DNA of 64,000 bases, from the NCBI GenBank assembly GCA_038049695.1, contig CP142453.1, forward strand, positions 3,998,501 through 4,062,500, given 5' to 3'. This document shows positions 47,401 to 59,041 of this stretch, one piece after another. The translations under genes and the position numbers were made by a program. Origin of the DNA: Cinnamomum chago (lineage: Eukaryota > Streptophyta > Magnoliopsida > Laurales > Lauraceae). The notes under the pieces were generated by a model. It made no database searches, was not told the origin of the DNA, and saw only the letters and a list, made by a program, of their open reading frames with translations. Position 1 is the stretch's first letter. Every line of letters begins with the position of its first letter.

Positions 47401-48288
47401 ACAATAATATAGCTTGTAATTATATAAAACAAAAGTCAAATTGACACTAACCAACCACATTGAATCTCCAGAATCAAGCATACCATAAGCTGTAATGACA
47501 ATGGATAGAACAGGACTCCGGTGTGCCTGCCACACGAACCCTTCCCTGAAACCGCCGCCGCCGCCACCACTCCCATCCAAGCTCTGCTCCATCTTCCACG
47601 ACCGTATCTTCCCATCCTTGTGCCCGCTCCACACCAACCGATTCGCCAAGTCTGCAATCAAGCACATCGCCGCCGGCGTCCGCCCCTCAGACACCCTGAA
47701 CGGCGCCGTCTCCTCATCACCTCTCTGATGCTGCCCGGCGCTCGGCCGGAACAAGTCCTCTAAGTTCCAGAACCTCATCCCGGACTCCGCCCCGGCCCAC
47801 AGCTGCTGATCGGAGGCGGCGATGGTCCGGAGGAAAGATCCAACCTGCGCCTCCCGGAGCGGATGCAGTCGGACCTCCAGCGACGGCGGGCGGCCGGGAT
47901 GCAAGGCGGCGCGGGCAGGCAGCTTGAAGATGCCGCGTCCGCCGCCGCTGCCGACGAGTTCTCCATCATCATCGGAAGAGGAGGAGGAGGAGAGCTGGCG
48001 GCGGAGGAAGGGGCTAGTGAAGTGGTGGCTGTCGACAAGCGGAGGAGGAGGAGGGGGAGGGAGAGAGGAGGAGAAGGAGAATGTGTCGTCTTCTGATGAT
48101 GAATTGTACAATGAAGAATCCATAGTTTGAGTGGAGATTCTGCTCTCGTCAAAGCTCCTGATGCTAAGATTTTCCATGTAATTGCTTCTTTCCATGGAAT
48201 TAGGAATCCGCTCCCTGTAAGAGAAGTAGGAGGGTATTCGTTGCGGTTGAGTGAAGCCGTTATAGTCTTCTTCTTGGTTCATGTCCAT
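38419..48288 (-). CDS. 5PTASE: WD40-inositol polyphosphate 5-phosphatase, 11 exons
   Basis: Exons (minus): 48288-47484, 44558-44306, 44119-43309, 41988-41864, 41705-41621, 41192-41027, 40889-40849, 40712-40442, 39883-39760, 39677-39317, 38784-38419; 1135 residues, all GT-AG. It belongs to the plant group of At5PTase12/13/14 and FRA3, which remove the 5-phosphate from inositol phosphates and phosphoinositides and affect cell-wall, actin or light and sugar signalling. The N-terminal half has a Ser- and Pro-rich leader ([10 protein letters not shown]) and WD40-like blades ([52 protein letters not shown]). The catalytic domain shows TGTWNVGQ (572-579), LQEVEMGAG (605 on), GDFNYR (786 on), PAWCDRIL (863-870) and SDHKPV (904-909), so it should be active. 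A ~300-residue C-terminal extension follows. Intron 1 is 2.75 kb and holds a dispersed repeat. Confidence 0.96.
40312..40382. repeat. (CT)n(TA)n compound microsatellite in a 5-phosphatase intron
   Basis: A CT run passes into TA and ATATCT units, lying between exons 8 and 9 of the 5-phosphatase. Confidence 0.9.
42645..42760. repeat. 57-bp direct repeat in a 5-phosphatase intron
   Basis: TTCTAGTATACTTGCATAAT followed by GGAAATA occurs at 42645 and 42702, and the similarity extends through CACCTMACATAYCAAMCA. Two copies are present, period 57 bp. Confidence 0.8.
44805..44950 (+). repeat. Dispersed ATC-headed plant repeat
   Basis: (ATC)n followed by AAACCCTTATCCCAACTATT, then GGGGTCAGCTACATGAAT and TTCTCCATTCC. 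Related pieces occur at 26835-26895, 42470-42560 and 59265-59310, and on the other strand at 63185-63330. I recognise this as a sequence found dispersed in many plant genomes; its origin is not clear to me. This copy sits in intron 1 of the 5-phosphatase gene. Confidence 0.6.
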
Positions 48289-51200
48289 ATTGCTGTTTTT
48301 TTTTTTTTGGCTGCTGGAACTGTAAAAACTGGAACTGGAACAGTGTTATGTTCTAAGAGAATGTGTTGGGATTCTTGTTTTCTGTTTCTTTGGAAAGTGA
48401 AGCAAACTGCATCCAAGTTGGGAATTCGGAAGGGGAGAATTCTGAAGAAGATGATGAAAGGAAGCAGAAGTTGGAAATGAAGGGGTATTATAGTTGGGAA
48501 ATCGGCAACGGTAGATCATAAATCAACGGTCGGGATCAGTGAGTCATATGAGTTAGTTAAGGTAATTATTGTTGCTTTCTTTCGTTCCTCCATGGGATCG
48601 AAGTCACGCTCCACAAGACAATTCTTTTTTTAGCAATACACGTGTCGGTTTAGAGTGGAAGCATTTGAGCAGTGTGAAACCTTTGATCACCCTCATACGT
48701 CCGGTAGACCAATAATATAATTTAAAAAGTGAAAGTGACACGATGATGAAGGTATAACAAATGTGATCCGTGTTGTAAAAAAAATTTAAAAAAGGGTTAA
48801 AACTTGGAAAGTGCTTTTGGGTGGGTTAAACCTGGGGCCCACACAAGTAAAATTGGTCGGCGCCTTGAGGGGGAATGTGGGTCAGCAAGGAAGAAGTCAA
48901 TGATTGATCTTCGACATCGGTCGGTGTCGGTGATCATCATAATAGAGGTGGGTCCCACCGTCCCCTACTTTCAGCAACGTGAAACAGAAGGAACTGGCCA
49001 AAAAAAAAAAAATACACCTTTTACATTAGTTTGACCTTTTAAGCCTCAATATCATTCCCGCTCCCATGCCATCTGAGACGAGTCCATGTCCTCTAAAGTC
49101 TTTGACTTAAGAGAAGATCAGTGCTGAGTTATTGAAAGTCTACTCAAAATAACTTGCATTCTATGTACATAGTATTCCCAAATTTTACCTCATTATCCTT
49201 TGGATTTACAGTAAAATTGACCATTTGACTAATGGTGTCATCGCCATACTCTCTATACTTCTTTATTTATCATGTTTTCTTTTATCCTTCAGTAAGTTTT
49301 ATGGTGTGATCAACTCCTGTTATAGTATTTTATAAAAAATAGAAACTTCTATTGTGGTAGTTCTCGTTGGGAGTTATATGCTTGAAACTTAGTTTTCCCC
49401 ACCCTTACATACGTGAGCTGCTATTACCTCACATGCATGAGTTGTGTCTACGTGTATGTGAGGTGTGAGTTGTTTCTCTTTACATGTGTGAGTTCCTATC
49501 ACTTGAATGTGCACGTCTCATATTCAGGGGAAATTTTTTTTCCTATTGTGGCACAATTTGGGAATGGACCATATACCTCAAGGGTTTTTCATTTTAAGCG
49601 GGCTGGAGGGCGCTAAGCCCTGCAGTTGAGTTTCATTACTCCTTTTTATTTGTGTGGATTACCTTTTTGTGTGTATAGGCTTTCTTTTTTGCTTTTGTGA
49701 AGCTCTCCTTCTTATGTGTCTGTGCTGGGCTTTCCTCCCACTCGTGTGGGCCACCTTAGGCCCACCCCTTGCCTGATGTGAACAAAAGATATAAAAAAAA
49801 AATAGAAGAAGAATCTGAGATTTCAAGCATATAAAAGAATCTTCACTCACTCTGCTCTTCATTCCCAAGTAATAATAATAAAGTGAAAGACTAGGGAACG
49901 ACTTTCTTCCTGCATGGATAGTGTGTGGTTATGAAGCAGGTGTCAGCTTTAATATTTACAACTCATTTATGGCATCTCGTTTCTCACCAACAGGTGTGTG
50001 GAGGAGTTGGAATGTCTCATCTTGAAAGGGTTAGCCGAGTGATCTGGATTAAATTCTTTTTTTTTTTTATCGATTTTTTATTCCCATCTTTTCGGACACT
50101 GAAAGTTGAGTCCACTGATACTATCACTTGCTAACCCGATTTTTTTCTGGGTCTAGAGGGATTAATTCGGCTAAAAAAATTGGGAACCATCTGTTAACAA
50201 TATTAAAAAAAAAATCAGATGAATGCCACATATTATGGAAACAATTTTATAATCATAACCACATTTTTAAAGGGTCTCAAGATTTAACGGCTACATTAGT
50301 GACTGTTGTTGAAACTATTAAAAAGCTATCAGAATCCTTAACCAGAATAATAAAGATCTTGCCCTAATTCAATATGAGGACTTCCAATCTTGACATATAT
50401 TGGTTGGTTTGAAATGATCCTTAGGTGGGCCCCACAAGTGACTATGGACCTTTATTATAGATCCCTCAGATGCCCGGCAGATGCGTGCCTTTTTATTTGT
50501 TGCAGCTCATGTAACAGTAGTATGAAAGGGACCATAGAACCATAACAAAACCTTTATTATTAAGTGGTGGTCTCCTTGTGTGTCAATCTAATTATCCAAA
50601 CCATAGATAGGATCTGGATGTAAGTAACCATGAAATATAACTAACAATCAGCCTAAAATAATCAAGATTAAGATTGAGGTTAGGTTCCCTAAAAGAATTT
50701 ATAAAGAGTTAGAAGGCGATGGTTCCATGGTTTTTGGATTGAAATGATAGGGCCCATTTAGATGATATTTAAGGCATCTATTACTTTCACTGGTCTATGG
50801 ACGTTTGTCTACTTGTCATACTTTTAACTCTATGCACTTTTTATCAAAAAAATTTTAAAGCAGGGCACTGTGTTTCTAAGGAGAGATGTGGCCCAACTAA
50901 CACGTGTCGGAGAATTATTAAAGGGGTGAAGGATAAAATGCAATGATGTAGATGAGACCTTGACCTTTTGTTGGATTTAAATTATGAGGAGGATGGTAGG
51001 GTTTCATTATTTCCATTTTTCCTTGAATCCGATTTTCATCAAAGGGACATAATTTGATCGTTATTTTTAGATATTCATCTTTTATTCTTCATTTTTAACG
51101 ACTGCTTGAATGCAGTGGTAAAGATACAATACAATTACATGAAACAAATAAGTCATTGGGGTGCTTACTTTTGCATGGATTTGAATTCTTACTGGTAAAA

Positions 51201-51879
51201 TAGGTTTTGACACTGTCCGAAATGCCCAAAATATGAAATTCATGTTAGAAATTTCAGCAATCAAATGCATCACTTGAAACTCAATTTCATATAACAAACA
51301 GGCTGTTATGAAATTGTTAAATTTCTAGGCTTAAAAATTGAGTGTGGAGTTTCAAGTCTATTCTTTACCCTTGCTTTCTCTCACATGTGCAATCTACTAT
51401 TGCGAAGAATTGGATATATGTGAGTTGAGGCCATACAAGAGGGCCCACAAGGTTGACAGCAGAACACCCCTTCACGACTTATCAATCAATCAGCTATAAG
51501 TAGCAATAATCTTCTAATCTGGAACCATGATCCTTTTGCCAGATCATTTTCAATCATGGGAACATTATCTATACTTCCCATTGCCAGAGATAGATGGGGA
51601 AAAACGTTAGGTGGGTTTTAGGTAGGGAGAAGTCATATTTGACATGACCTAGAGCCAGAAAGAGAAAAAAAACACCTCAAATTGTATTTTGCCTTTTAAT
51701 TTTTAGTCGTGCACAACTCAGTTTATGTATGAACTAGTATATGTCCATTGAACGTAATACACTTGTTTAGGATCCAGACCCATCTTCAATTGATGGGGCC
51801 CACCCACCTATATTGTGTCTTATATTGCTGAAAAATAGATCCCGGTACATCTTCTTCAGTATATGTATTTCATTATATA
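48289..51879. other. Upstream of the 5-phosphatase and intergenic
   Basis: The first ~250 bases would include the 5-phosphatase leader and promoter; TATAATA on the minus strand at about 48487 is a weak candidate TATA box. Beyond that only scattered GGGCCCAC-type fragments (48830, 50425) and a diverged repeat (50900-51110) are seen. None of the short open frames has a recognisable domain. Confidence 0.45.
50900..51110 (+). repeat. Dispersed repeat, copy 2 of 3
   Basis: Related to 3420-3640 and 54240-54390. Shared blocks: CTTGAATCCGATTTTCATCA, AATTTGATCGTTATTTTTAG and ATATTCATCTTTTA. It is non-coding. Confidence 0.45.
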
Positions 51880-52252
51880 TAGGGTTATAAATGGTTATCC
51901 GATTCTCCGATTACCCAAAGGTTTCGATCCGTTAAAAACTGGGTCTGAGTCCTTATTTAGGCCCCTATATGTAAATGGGTCCAAATCCGGTTCCATCTTG
52001 GTTCAGACCCGTGGACCCGAGACTCAACATATTACCTTAATTTTCGAAAATCTCTCATAAAAACTATGTTTTTTTTTAAATATCATTTTCTACCTAAACT
52101 CGGAGCCGAATTCAAACCCGTCCCATATATAATTTTGATTTTGATTCCGGAGCCAAAAAACCGGTTCTGGGTCTGGATCCGGTTCCGCCTTCTCCTTAAC
52201 GGTTCCGGGTCCAACATGGACCCAGACCAGAACCGTCCCGTTTACAACCCTA
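51880..52252. mobile_element. hAT-type MITE with inverted TAGGGTT ends
   Basis: A 373-bp element starts TAGGGTTATAAATGG and, on the other strand, TAGGGTTGTAAACGG: 13 of 15 positions match as a terminal inverted repeat. The 8-bp flanks ATTATATA (51872-51879) and ACTATATA (52253-52260) differ at one base, as expected for a hAT target duplication. The interior is full of GGTTCCGGGTCC-like repeats on both strands and does not code. Confidence 0.75.
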
Positions 52253-53804
52253 ACTATATAAGAAAGATATTGCAATAGATTGCATAAGAAAGAAGAAAGC
52301 TAAAAAATCTAAAAAAGAATTGCAAAACAAGGTAAAAAGACCAAGGTAATTTCCAGATGGAGTGAAAAGAAAAGATTAAAAAAAAAACCATTTCTTATCA
52401 TTTTCTTAATTTTTTTTCCCTTTATATCATATTTTCCTTGCTGTGGACATTCACAAGAGAAAATTTCTACGTTTTAACATACAGTAAGGTTTTTCCTTTT
52501 CTCTTTTTTTAAACATACAATAGGATTTTTCCTTTTCTCCCTTTTTCTCTATAATTCCAATTTTGCGGTGGCTTTTTAATGGCAAAAATGTTAGGAATAT
52601 TATATATGTGAAAGCCAAGTATTCACCAATGGTGACAATGCTACCAATCCCTATGCAACAACCAATGTATGAAATACACACACACAAAAACAATGGGGGA
52701 CTAGGTTGCATAGGTCAATACGTTACTTGGTGTGACGGATGTTTGGGACAACTGTCAGAGATCTGGTGGTACTCACTAAGCATATCTTGCACAGGCATGA
52801 CCTGCTCTAGTCATTCAGATGTCCAAGAGCAAGCACCATTTATGTATTGGTCGAGCTAACCGTGTTCACTCATCATATATTAAACGATTCAACCAAAGAG
52901 TATAAAAGTAGAAAGGGATGAAAAGGTCCCTAGAATCATACATCACCTCCATGCATGCAGTTTCTGACCGTTCTTTATTGGTATGCTATCTTCATCTTTA
53001 TTCAATTGCGATCATAGAAAGAAAAGGCATTGAAATGAAAACAACTTCCAGAAACCTTTCGTGATTCTATGGCACGTCCTCTCCGTGGGGTTGGCTGCAA
53101 ACCACCTTCAAAAGTCCAAGTGAACAGTGTCACATTACTGTACACATGGTAGCATTTAAGACAAAGGGACTGGAGGCATTGCAACAAGTGCATATCCATG
53201 TAAAGGACTCCGAAGACGGGAAGGTTTCGTCCAAATTGGGCATGGCCCATATAAGACAATTGAGAGATATGTCTGGGATCATTCAAATGTGGCGTTACCT
53301 GGAAAGTTGCAGACCAAGAAAAAGAAAGCATGACTACCATTTGACCTCATTAAGGAATGCATACAACAAATGGTAGAGCCATCTGATACAGTTGGCTAAG
53401 TGTCAATAGATGGGGATGTTGCAGAGAAAACAATTGTATTCATCACAGGCCACTAGTGTGTCTTCCCACTATGCCAGGTAAAAGGGCAGGAGAGGATGAG
53501 GTTGGGATCGTTTGAACACCACCCAAAATGAGGAGAGGACACAAGGATAGAAGTTGCTCCCTCTTTACTGTTCAGAAAAGGATGGGACTAGAAAGAGCAA
53601 ATTGCCCTTTTTTCAAAGTGGAGAATTATAGGCAGGTATTATCATTATAGCCTTGTAGGAGAATTATATTGTCCACAAACTCATCTAAATTATTTTTCTA
53701 CCTCTAGGCTGAGATAGGCAGTCCTGAGCCAACCTCATGTGGGAAAAGGCTTACAATGATAGTGAGAGTGTGAAGGGAGAAAGTACTAATCCATTGCAAG
53801 TTGT

Positions 53805-53885
53805 TGCTCAGCTGGTTAGGAACATAGTTGTGTGTGTGAGTGGGGGAGTTTGATTCCCCACTGTAGCAAATAAATAAAGTGCTCT
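53805..53885 (+). mobile_element. tRNA-like SINE fragment
   Basis: TTGCTCAGCTGGTTAGGA (A box) is followed about 30 bp later by GGGGGAGTTTGATTCCCC, which contains a B box (GTTTGATTC) closed by a GGGGA/TCCCC T-stem. An AAATAAATAAAG tail follows. The acceptor stem is not complete, so a functional tRNA gene is unlikely; a small SINE or tRNA relic fits better. Confidence 0.45.
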
Positions 53886-54239
53886 ACAACCAATGGTGAT
53901 ACCATGCAATTAAAATTGATACATTAAATTAAAGATGAGTACCTGAGTTCAAGTTTCCTTGTAGCAAACATAATATATATATATATATATATATATATTA
54001 TTTATTGATACTTTAGGTCACTCTCTGAAGACGTACATAAGCCAGATTCTTTTCCACGTGAAACCAATATAAAGTTCATTCCAGCAAGTCGTGAAATAAA
54101 AAAGACTCCATCTACAAAACAAAACAGCAATAAAAGCAGACACTTCTTGTTTGTTTGTATTAAAATATTCGTGTACAAATAAGCTCCACAGAACGATTAT
54201 TAGAAAGGTAGCCTTGAGTGTGAATGATATGAGATAGAA

Positions 54240-54390
54240 GGGTGAAGGGTACAAACTAGCAACGTAGATAGGACATCGACTTTCCTAGGATTTGGAATAA
54301 GAGGGCGATGGTTGGAAATTCATTTCTCATCTCATGTTGATTCAATTTCCATTAAAGAGGAGGTCATTTGATGGTCATTTGTATATATCA
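54240..54390 (+). repeat. Dispersed repeat, copy 3 of 3
   Basis: Shares TTGATTCAATTTCCATTAAA, then a GAGGTCATTTGATGGTCATTT block, with 3480-3600 and, more distantly, 50980-51080. Confidence 0.45.
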
Positions 54391-54838
54391 CCTTGGATCT
54401 GCATACTCAACCATTTATGGGATGAATTACCATGTGTTCTATGCAAATAAAGAGGCACCTAATGCGGTTTCCAATTTTAAGCAACAAACCGGGAAACAGG
54501 TTTCTGCAGGTGGTCTCAACTTTCAACCAAAATATCCACGGATACATCAAAGGCACTACAAACCACACAATTGGACAGCCGCTAGAAACCATCTTAAAAG
54601 AGAGTACGGTATGAATGAAGAAATGTCTGATTAGGAAAGTGAAAATTATAGAATGACAGCAACACAACAAAAGAAGAGAATCAAAGAAACGTCTGCAGCT
54701 AAAGTTTCTCCCAATTCATTACAAACCTGGCAGCTCAAGGCCATAAGTGCAACACATCAAGACCCAACACTGAGATACCTAACAATATGAAACTCTAACC
54801 AAAAATTGCATCGGCAAGGGCCATCATTGTTCTAATAG

Positions 54839-57212
54839 TCACCACCATTCTCGGTGGCGCTCACAATCCCTCCCATGGATTCGACCTCTATCATGATCAT
54901 AATCCCGGTCTCTGTCTCTTCCTCTTTCCTTCTCACGGTCTCTGTCCCTTTCTCTGCTCCGGCTGCGGCGCCTCTCCCTTTCATACACATCCCGCTCCCA
55001 GCTCTTGCTGGTCTCTTGCTCACCAGCATCTCTTCCTCTGTCTTTGCTTCTCTCCCTACCATTTCTTTCTGTCATACCTACCAATCGTCCATAAACCAGC
55101 AACTAAATTAATATACCAACCTTAATAGCAAAACTAGGCATGAACAGGCTATAGCTAGAAACAACTTCATTATTTATGCCGTCTTTCGGAGGTAGCTTGG
55201 AGGAATGATGTAAGGTTTAATTTTCAGTTTATCAGAAGAATTCAAGGTTAAGCCATGGGGACTGATTTGGTGATCCAAACAATTGGTTTATTATAGGCCC
55301 TGCCAGGCACACTCCAGACTGGAAATGGACAAACTAGCAATCCATTCTGTGAAACTTTGTGGGGCCCACCACCCATACGAGGTGGGCAGAACCAAGCATT
55401 TGAGATGGCCTACAAATCATCCTGGACAGATGATGACAGCCAATTTCAAGGTCCAAAAAAGTTTTCATTAATGTAAGTTTTGGGGATATTATTTTAATTG
55501 GAGATTTTTTCTTTGGGTGCAGCGTAGTAAGAGTGACCTTGTGGTAGGGGGTAAGCAGGGTGTTGATCCAAAGTTTTACTTTTGTCGGAAGGTATTTAAC
55601 TGTCCATAAACATACAGATGGCTTGCCTTTGTGACCACTCCAGACAATAGATGGTCAAATCTGTCTGAGATCAACGCTGGCCCATTATCTAATTTACATT
55701 TCTTACAAATTTTTTTCCAAAGAAAAGCGTCCTATAACATCAATGCAGGGAGACAAATAAACAACCAATGCAGATTTCCCTGGAGATAGCTACAATACCT
55801 AGCTCCTCAACCTCCCATCCTGCACGTCCAGAGCCAGGGAGCATCTGTCCAGTTTCGGTTTGCTGCGCTTTGGCACGAAACTTCTTCTTCAGATTGCCAA
55901 ACTCATCATACAACTCTCCATCATCCTGAAATAGGAGAACAGGGATCAACAATGTTTAAGACCAGATTAAACTTCCTGCTGTTCCAAACAAGAATGTAAG
56001 AACTCTTACTTCTTCAGCCTCACGTCGCCGTCGTTTTGTTTCTTCTATTTCTTCTTCATCAAGCTCTTTGTAACCACCAGCACGTCCACCTCTGATGAAA
56101 CAAAAATTAAAAGGATGTAAGCCTTGGCCAGAATTAAATGGCTGTCTACAAAACCCACTGAGATTGTGTCAGCTGTTTAAACTTGTAACATTAGTCATGA
56201 AGAATCGAATATAATGCTAGTCACACAAATACAAGCTACAGAGTATACAGACAAAAGTAATTGCAAGATGGTTCTATTTATCAGCATCAGATAACTTGTA
56301 CCAATAAATAAAATTCAGATCATAAAATGAAAAATCGGCAAGCAATTTCAAACAATTATACTACCTTTATACAAACCATATGTTTTATTCAATCCTTTGA
56401 TGTGCTTGGAAGAGTAGCAGAAGATCCCATGACAACATTTTGCAAGTACAAGTTGTATATAGACCATACTTGGCATTGCATTCCCATGATCGTGTAAGTT
56501 AGCACCATGGTGCACAACAGGCTACACTCTATACACAAGGGCTCATTGAGAATAGGGAGGTCGAGAAATAGTAGGAATAAGTTAGAACTTAGAAGTGATA
56601 GGGTTGGTAGATAGCCCTAAAAAAGGATATGGCGAAGAAGCTTAAAAAGCAGACTCCAAATGGATGGAATAAAGCTTCATCGAGCATAATTGTCATCGCC
56701 ATTATCTACTTAGGTTATCCCACCAATCTTAGGTCGTCTTTAAGAATTCTACCAAAAACTAGAGACATTTTGGCTTGCTGCAGATGACATATAATATATA
56801 TATATATAGGGTTTTTCCTCTTGCCGCATCACTAGGAAACAAATTCTCATCTACAAAAACTAGTAGAGCCCATCTTTCCACAATGCATCTGAAAGTAAAA
56901 CACTAATGACTCGACTTGGCCAACGGAATAACTTAAGTAAACATGCCTTAAAAATGACTAACTACTTTAAAAAAAAAAAAAAAAACAAACTTTTTAACTT
57001 GTCAACATAAACGATAAATAAAGAAACATGACTGCAACATTTAAAAAAAAATCCAAGTGAAAGATCACTGTATTACCTTACACCACCCTCATTATGACCT
57101 GGTTTATTTGTGTTACAGATATTGCATTTTGTGCGTTTTGCCCAATTGATATTTGCACACCTGAGAAAAGAAACAACAGTGATGAATAGGTGTGCTTATC
57201 CCAGTTCAACAG

Positions 57213-57251
<39 letters not shown>

Positions 57252-59010
57252 CAAAAGAATGCCAGACTTGAACATATCTAGGTTGATGTAATCCTAGGGT
57301 TAGGATCGCAAGTGCCGGAGAACAATTAGGGTTCCACGGGAACAATCACACGATGAAGACACTCTCCAACGACAAACCACAAAGGAAATTTTTTTATTAA
57401 TTCCAAATCTGAGATTATTAATCTCTAAAATGACATATATATAATAAAAAAATACTTAGGGGCTAAGAAATCAATCCTAATCAAACTAGGAAACCAAATA
57501 ATAATCCTTTCCAAATTAGAAACTAATCCTAATTACAATCTTTGCTAAAATTAAAACTAATACTAATTAAAAATGAGAATTTCATGGGTCCCACATGTGG
57601 CCCACGAGTGTATCTCACGGAGACTGGTGCTGCTGCATCATGGGCGAATCATGAATGTACTTTAAAAGTTATCAGACAGCTGTTGAAAGTAAATAAATTA
57701 AAACATCTAACAATCACCAATGGAAGTTTCAGAAAACCTTCATATCATATCAAACATATAAATTACAAAATGAATAAAAAGTAGAGAAAATATGCTGGCC
57801 ATTGAAAATACAGATAGCTGTTATTCCCACTCAAGGTTTCCAAAACATGAAGTCCATAGTAAAGATATAGTAAGAAAAAGGTAAGCAACCAAGAAAGCAC
57901 CTAAAAATTAACATAGTTCTGTAGTTCATCCAAATGTACAAATGAGTAGAAAACACCGAAGCCATAAAGAAGTAGTCTCTAGACGGCCAATCCTATGTTC
58001 TTTTATCGGTAAAATCCCACAAATTATTATAGAATTCCTAAACATACCAAGTGGAATTTAAGAACAATGTAAAATAGTCTTACATTGGACAAGCCCAATC
58101 ATTTGGACCAAAAAGCCCTGTAGGACCACCAACAGGACGGCCTCGGCCCCCAGTGTCACTGCTACCACGGCCCCTTCCTCGACCACCACCCCCTGCACCT
58201 GTGCCAGAGGCACCAGCAGGGCGAGCAGTTCCACAACGGTTACATACACCACGAAATGCGAAGTTTACATTGGCACAGCTGCTTCATAAAGAAAGCATGA
58301 GTAATACAATACTACATCCTTGGTATACAAACTGCCCCCAAGATAAAGGATTGTAAAGTGAAAGAAAGAGCTGCTCGCCAATGTCACATCACAGACCTTG
58401 TATTCGGACACATCCAGTCTCCATCTTGTTGCCATGCTTTTCCAGAAACATCAGCGCGTCCTCTACCTCTTCCTTCACCCCCACTCATATCCGTAGCATC
58501 TTCATCTAGGCCACCAAAGTCACCAACACCTTGATCTCCAGCATGATTCTTTTGGGGGGGCATACCTGAATTATATGAATGATCAGTCGAGTCTTTGGTT
58601 TTTGACTCAGCTATGAATACTCCAATGGTATTTCCATGAAAATCGGTGTTGTTAAACCATTCCACAGCAGCCAATGCTGCATGTGGATCCTCATATGTAA
58701 CTGTTGCATCACCCTTTGGTTCATCAGTAACTTTATCTCTATATAACCAGATCTTGGGTTTGCCTGTCCTTTTGTCCTTCTACAAGTTTCAAAAGGAAAA
58801 TGAAATATCATGACTTTAACAAACAGGATCATTTATAGCAAAAATATGACAAAGCATGGTTTCAAAATGATACCTGGTGGAATACCCTACCTTTAGCAAC
58901 CCAATGGTGCCAAAAAACTCAGCCAACATACTCTCATCGGTTCCAGTGGGCAAGTTGCAAACATAAACAGAACCATTTGAAGGACCTCCTTTTCCTAAGT
59001 AGCTTGCCAT
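54839..59010 (-). CDS. TAF15b: TAF15b-type RNA-binding protein (RRM, two RanBP2 zinc fingers), 7 coding exons
   Basis: Coding exons (minus): 59010-58891, 58779-58397, 58278-58084, 57160-57077, 56091-56010, 55925-55799, 55068-54839; 406 residues, all GT-AG. It is the plant member of the FUS/EWS/TAF15 family. Order: an RRM (about 14-100) with RNP2 VYVCNL and RNP1 KGDATVTY; a GEGRGRGR stretch; a RanBP2-type zinc finger (C-X4-C-X10-C-X2-C, DWMCPNTSCANVNFAFRG...CNRCG); a GGGGRGRG spacer; a second finger (C-X2-C-X10-C-X2-C, DWACPMCANINWAKR...CNIC); an acidic, basic KELDEEEIEETKRRRRE segment; a DELYDEFGNLKKKFR-like block; and a C-terminal Arg/Asp/Glu-rich tail ending HREWW. In Arabidopsis TAF15b acts in RNA regulation, including flowering and immunity, and localises to RNA granules; binding to TFIID is historical naming. 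The Gly-rich and charged low-complexity parts fit condensate behaviour. Confidence 0.95.
57213..57249. repeat. (AT)n microsatellite in a TAF15b intron
   Basis: About 18 AT dinucleotides, 53 bp upstream of TAF15b exon 57160-57077 in transcript order. Confidence 0.9.
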
Positions 59011-59041
59011 GTCAACAGGGGTACTCAGGTCTTATAAATCC
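59011..59041 (-). other. 5' leader part of TAF15b exon 2
   Basis: On the minus strand, a good acceptor (TTCCAG) ends just before 59041, so the 31 bases before the ATG probably belong to the second exon of the transcript. Confidence 0.5.

Larger units (their letters stand above)
52261..54838. other. Intergenic downstream of TAF15b
   Basis: No gene was supported; several 60-110 codon frames have no domain. The stretch holds an (AT)n tract at about 53971-53999, a tRNA-like SINE fragment (53805-53885) and copy 3 of a dispersed repeat (54240-54390). Confidence 0.5.

Noticed and set aside
47436..48152. Several overlapping frames on both strands
   Set aside because: Shadows of the GC-rich first exon of the 5-phosphatase.
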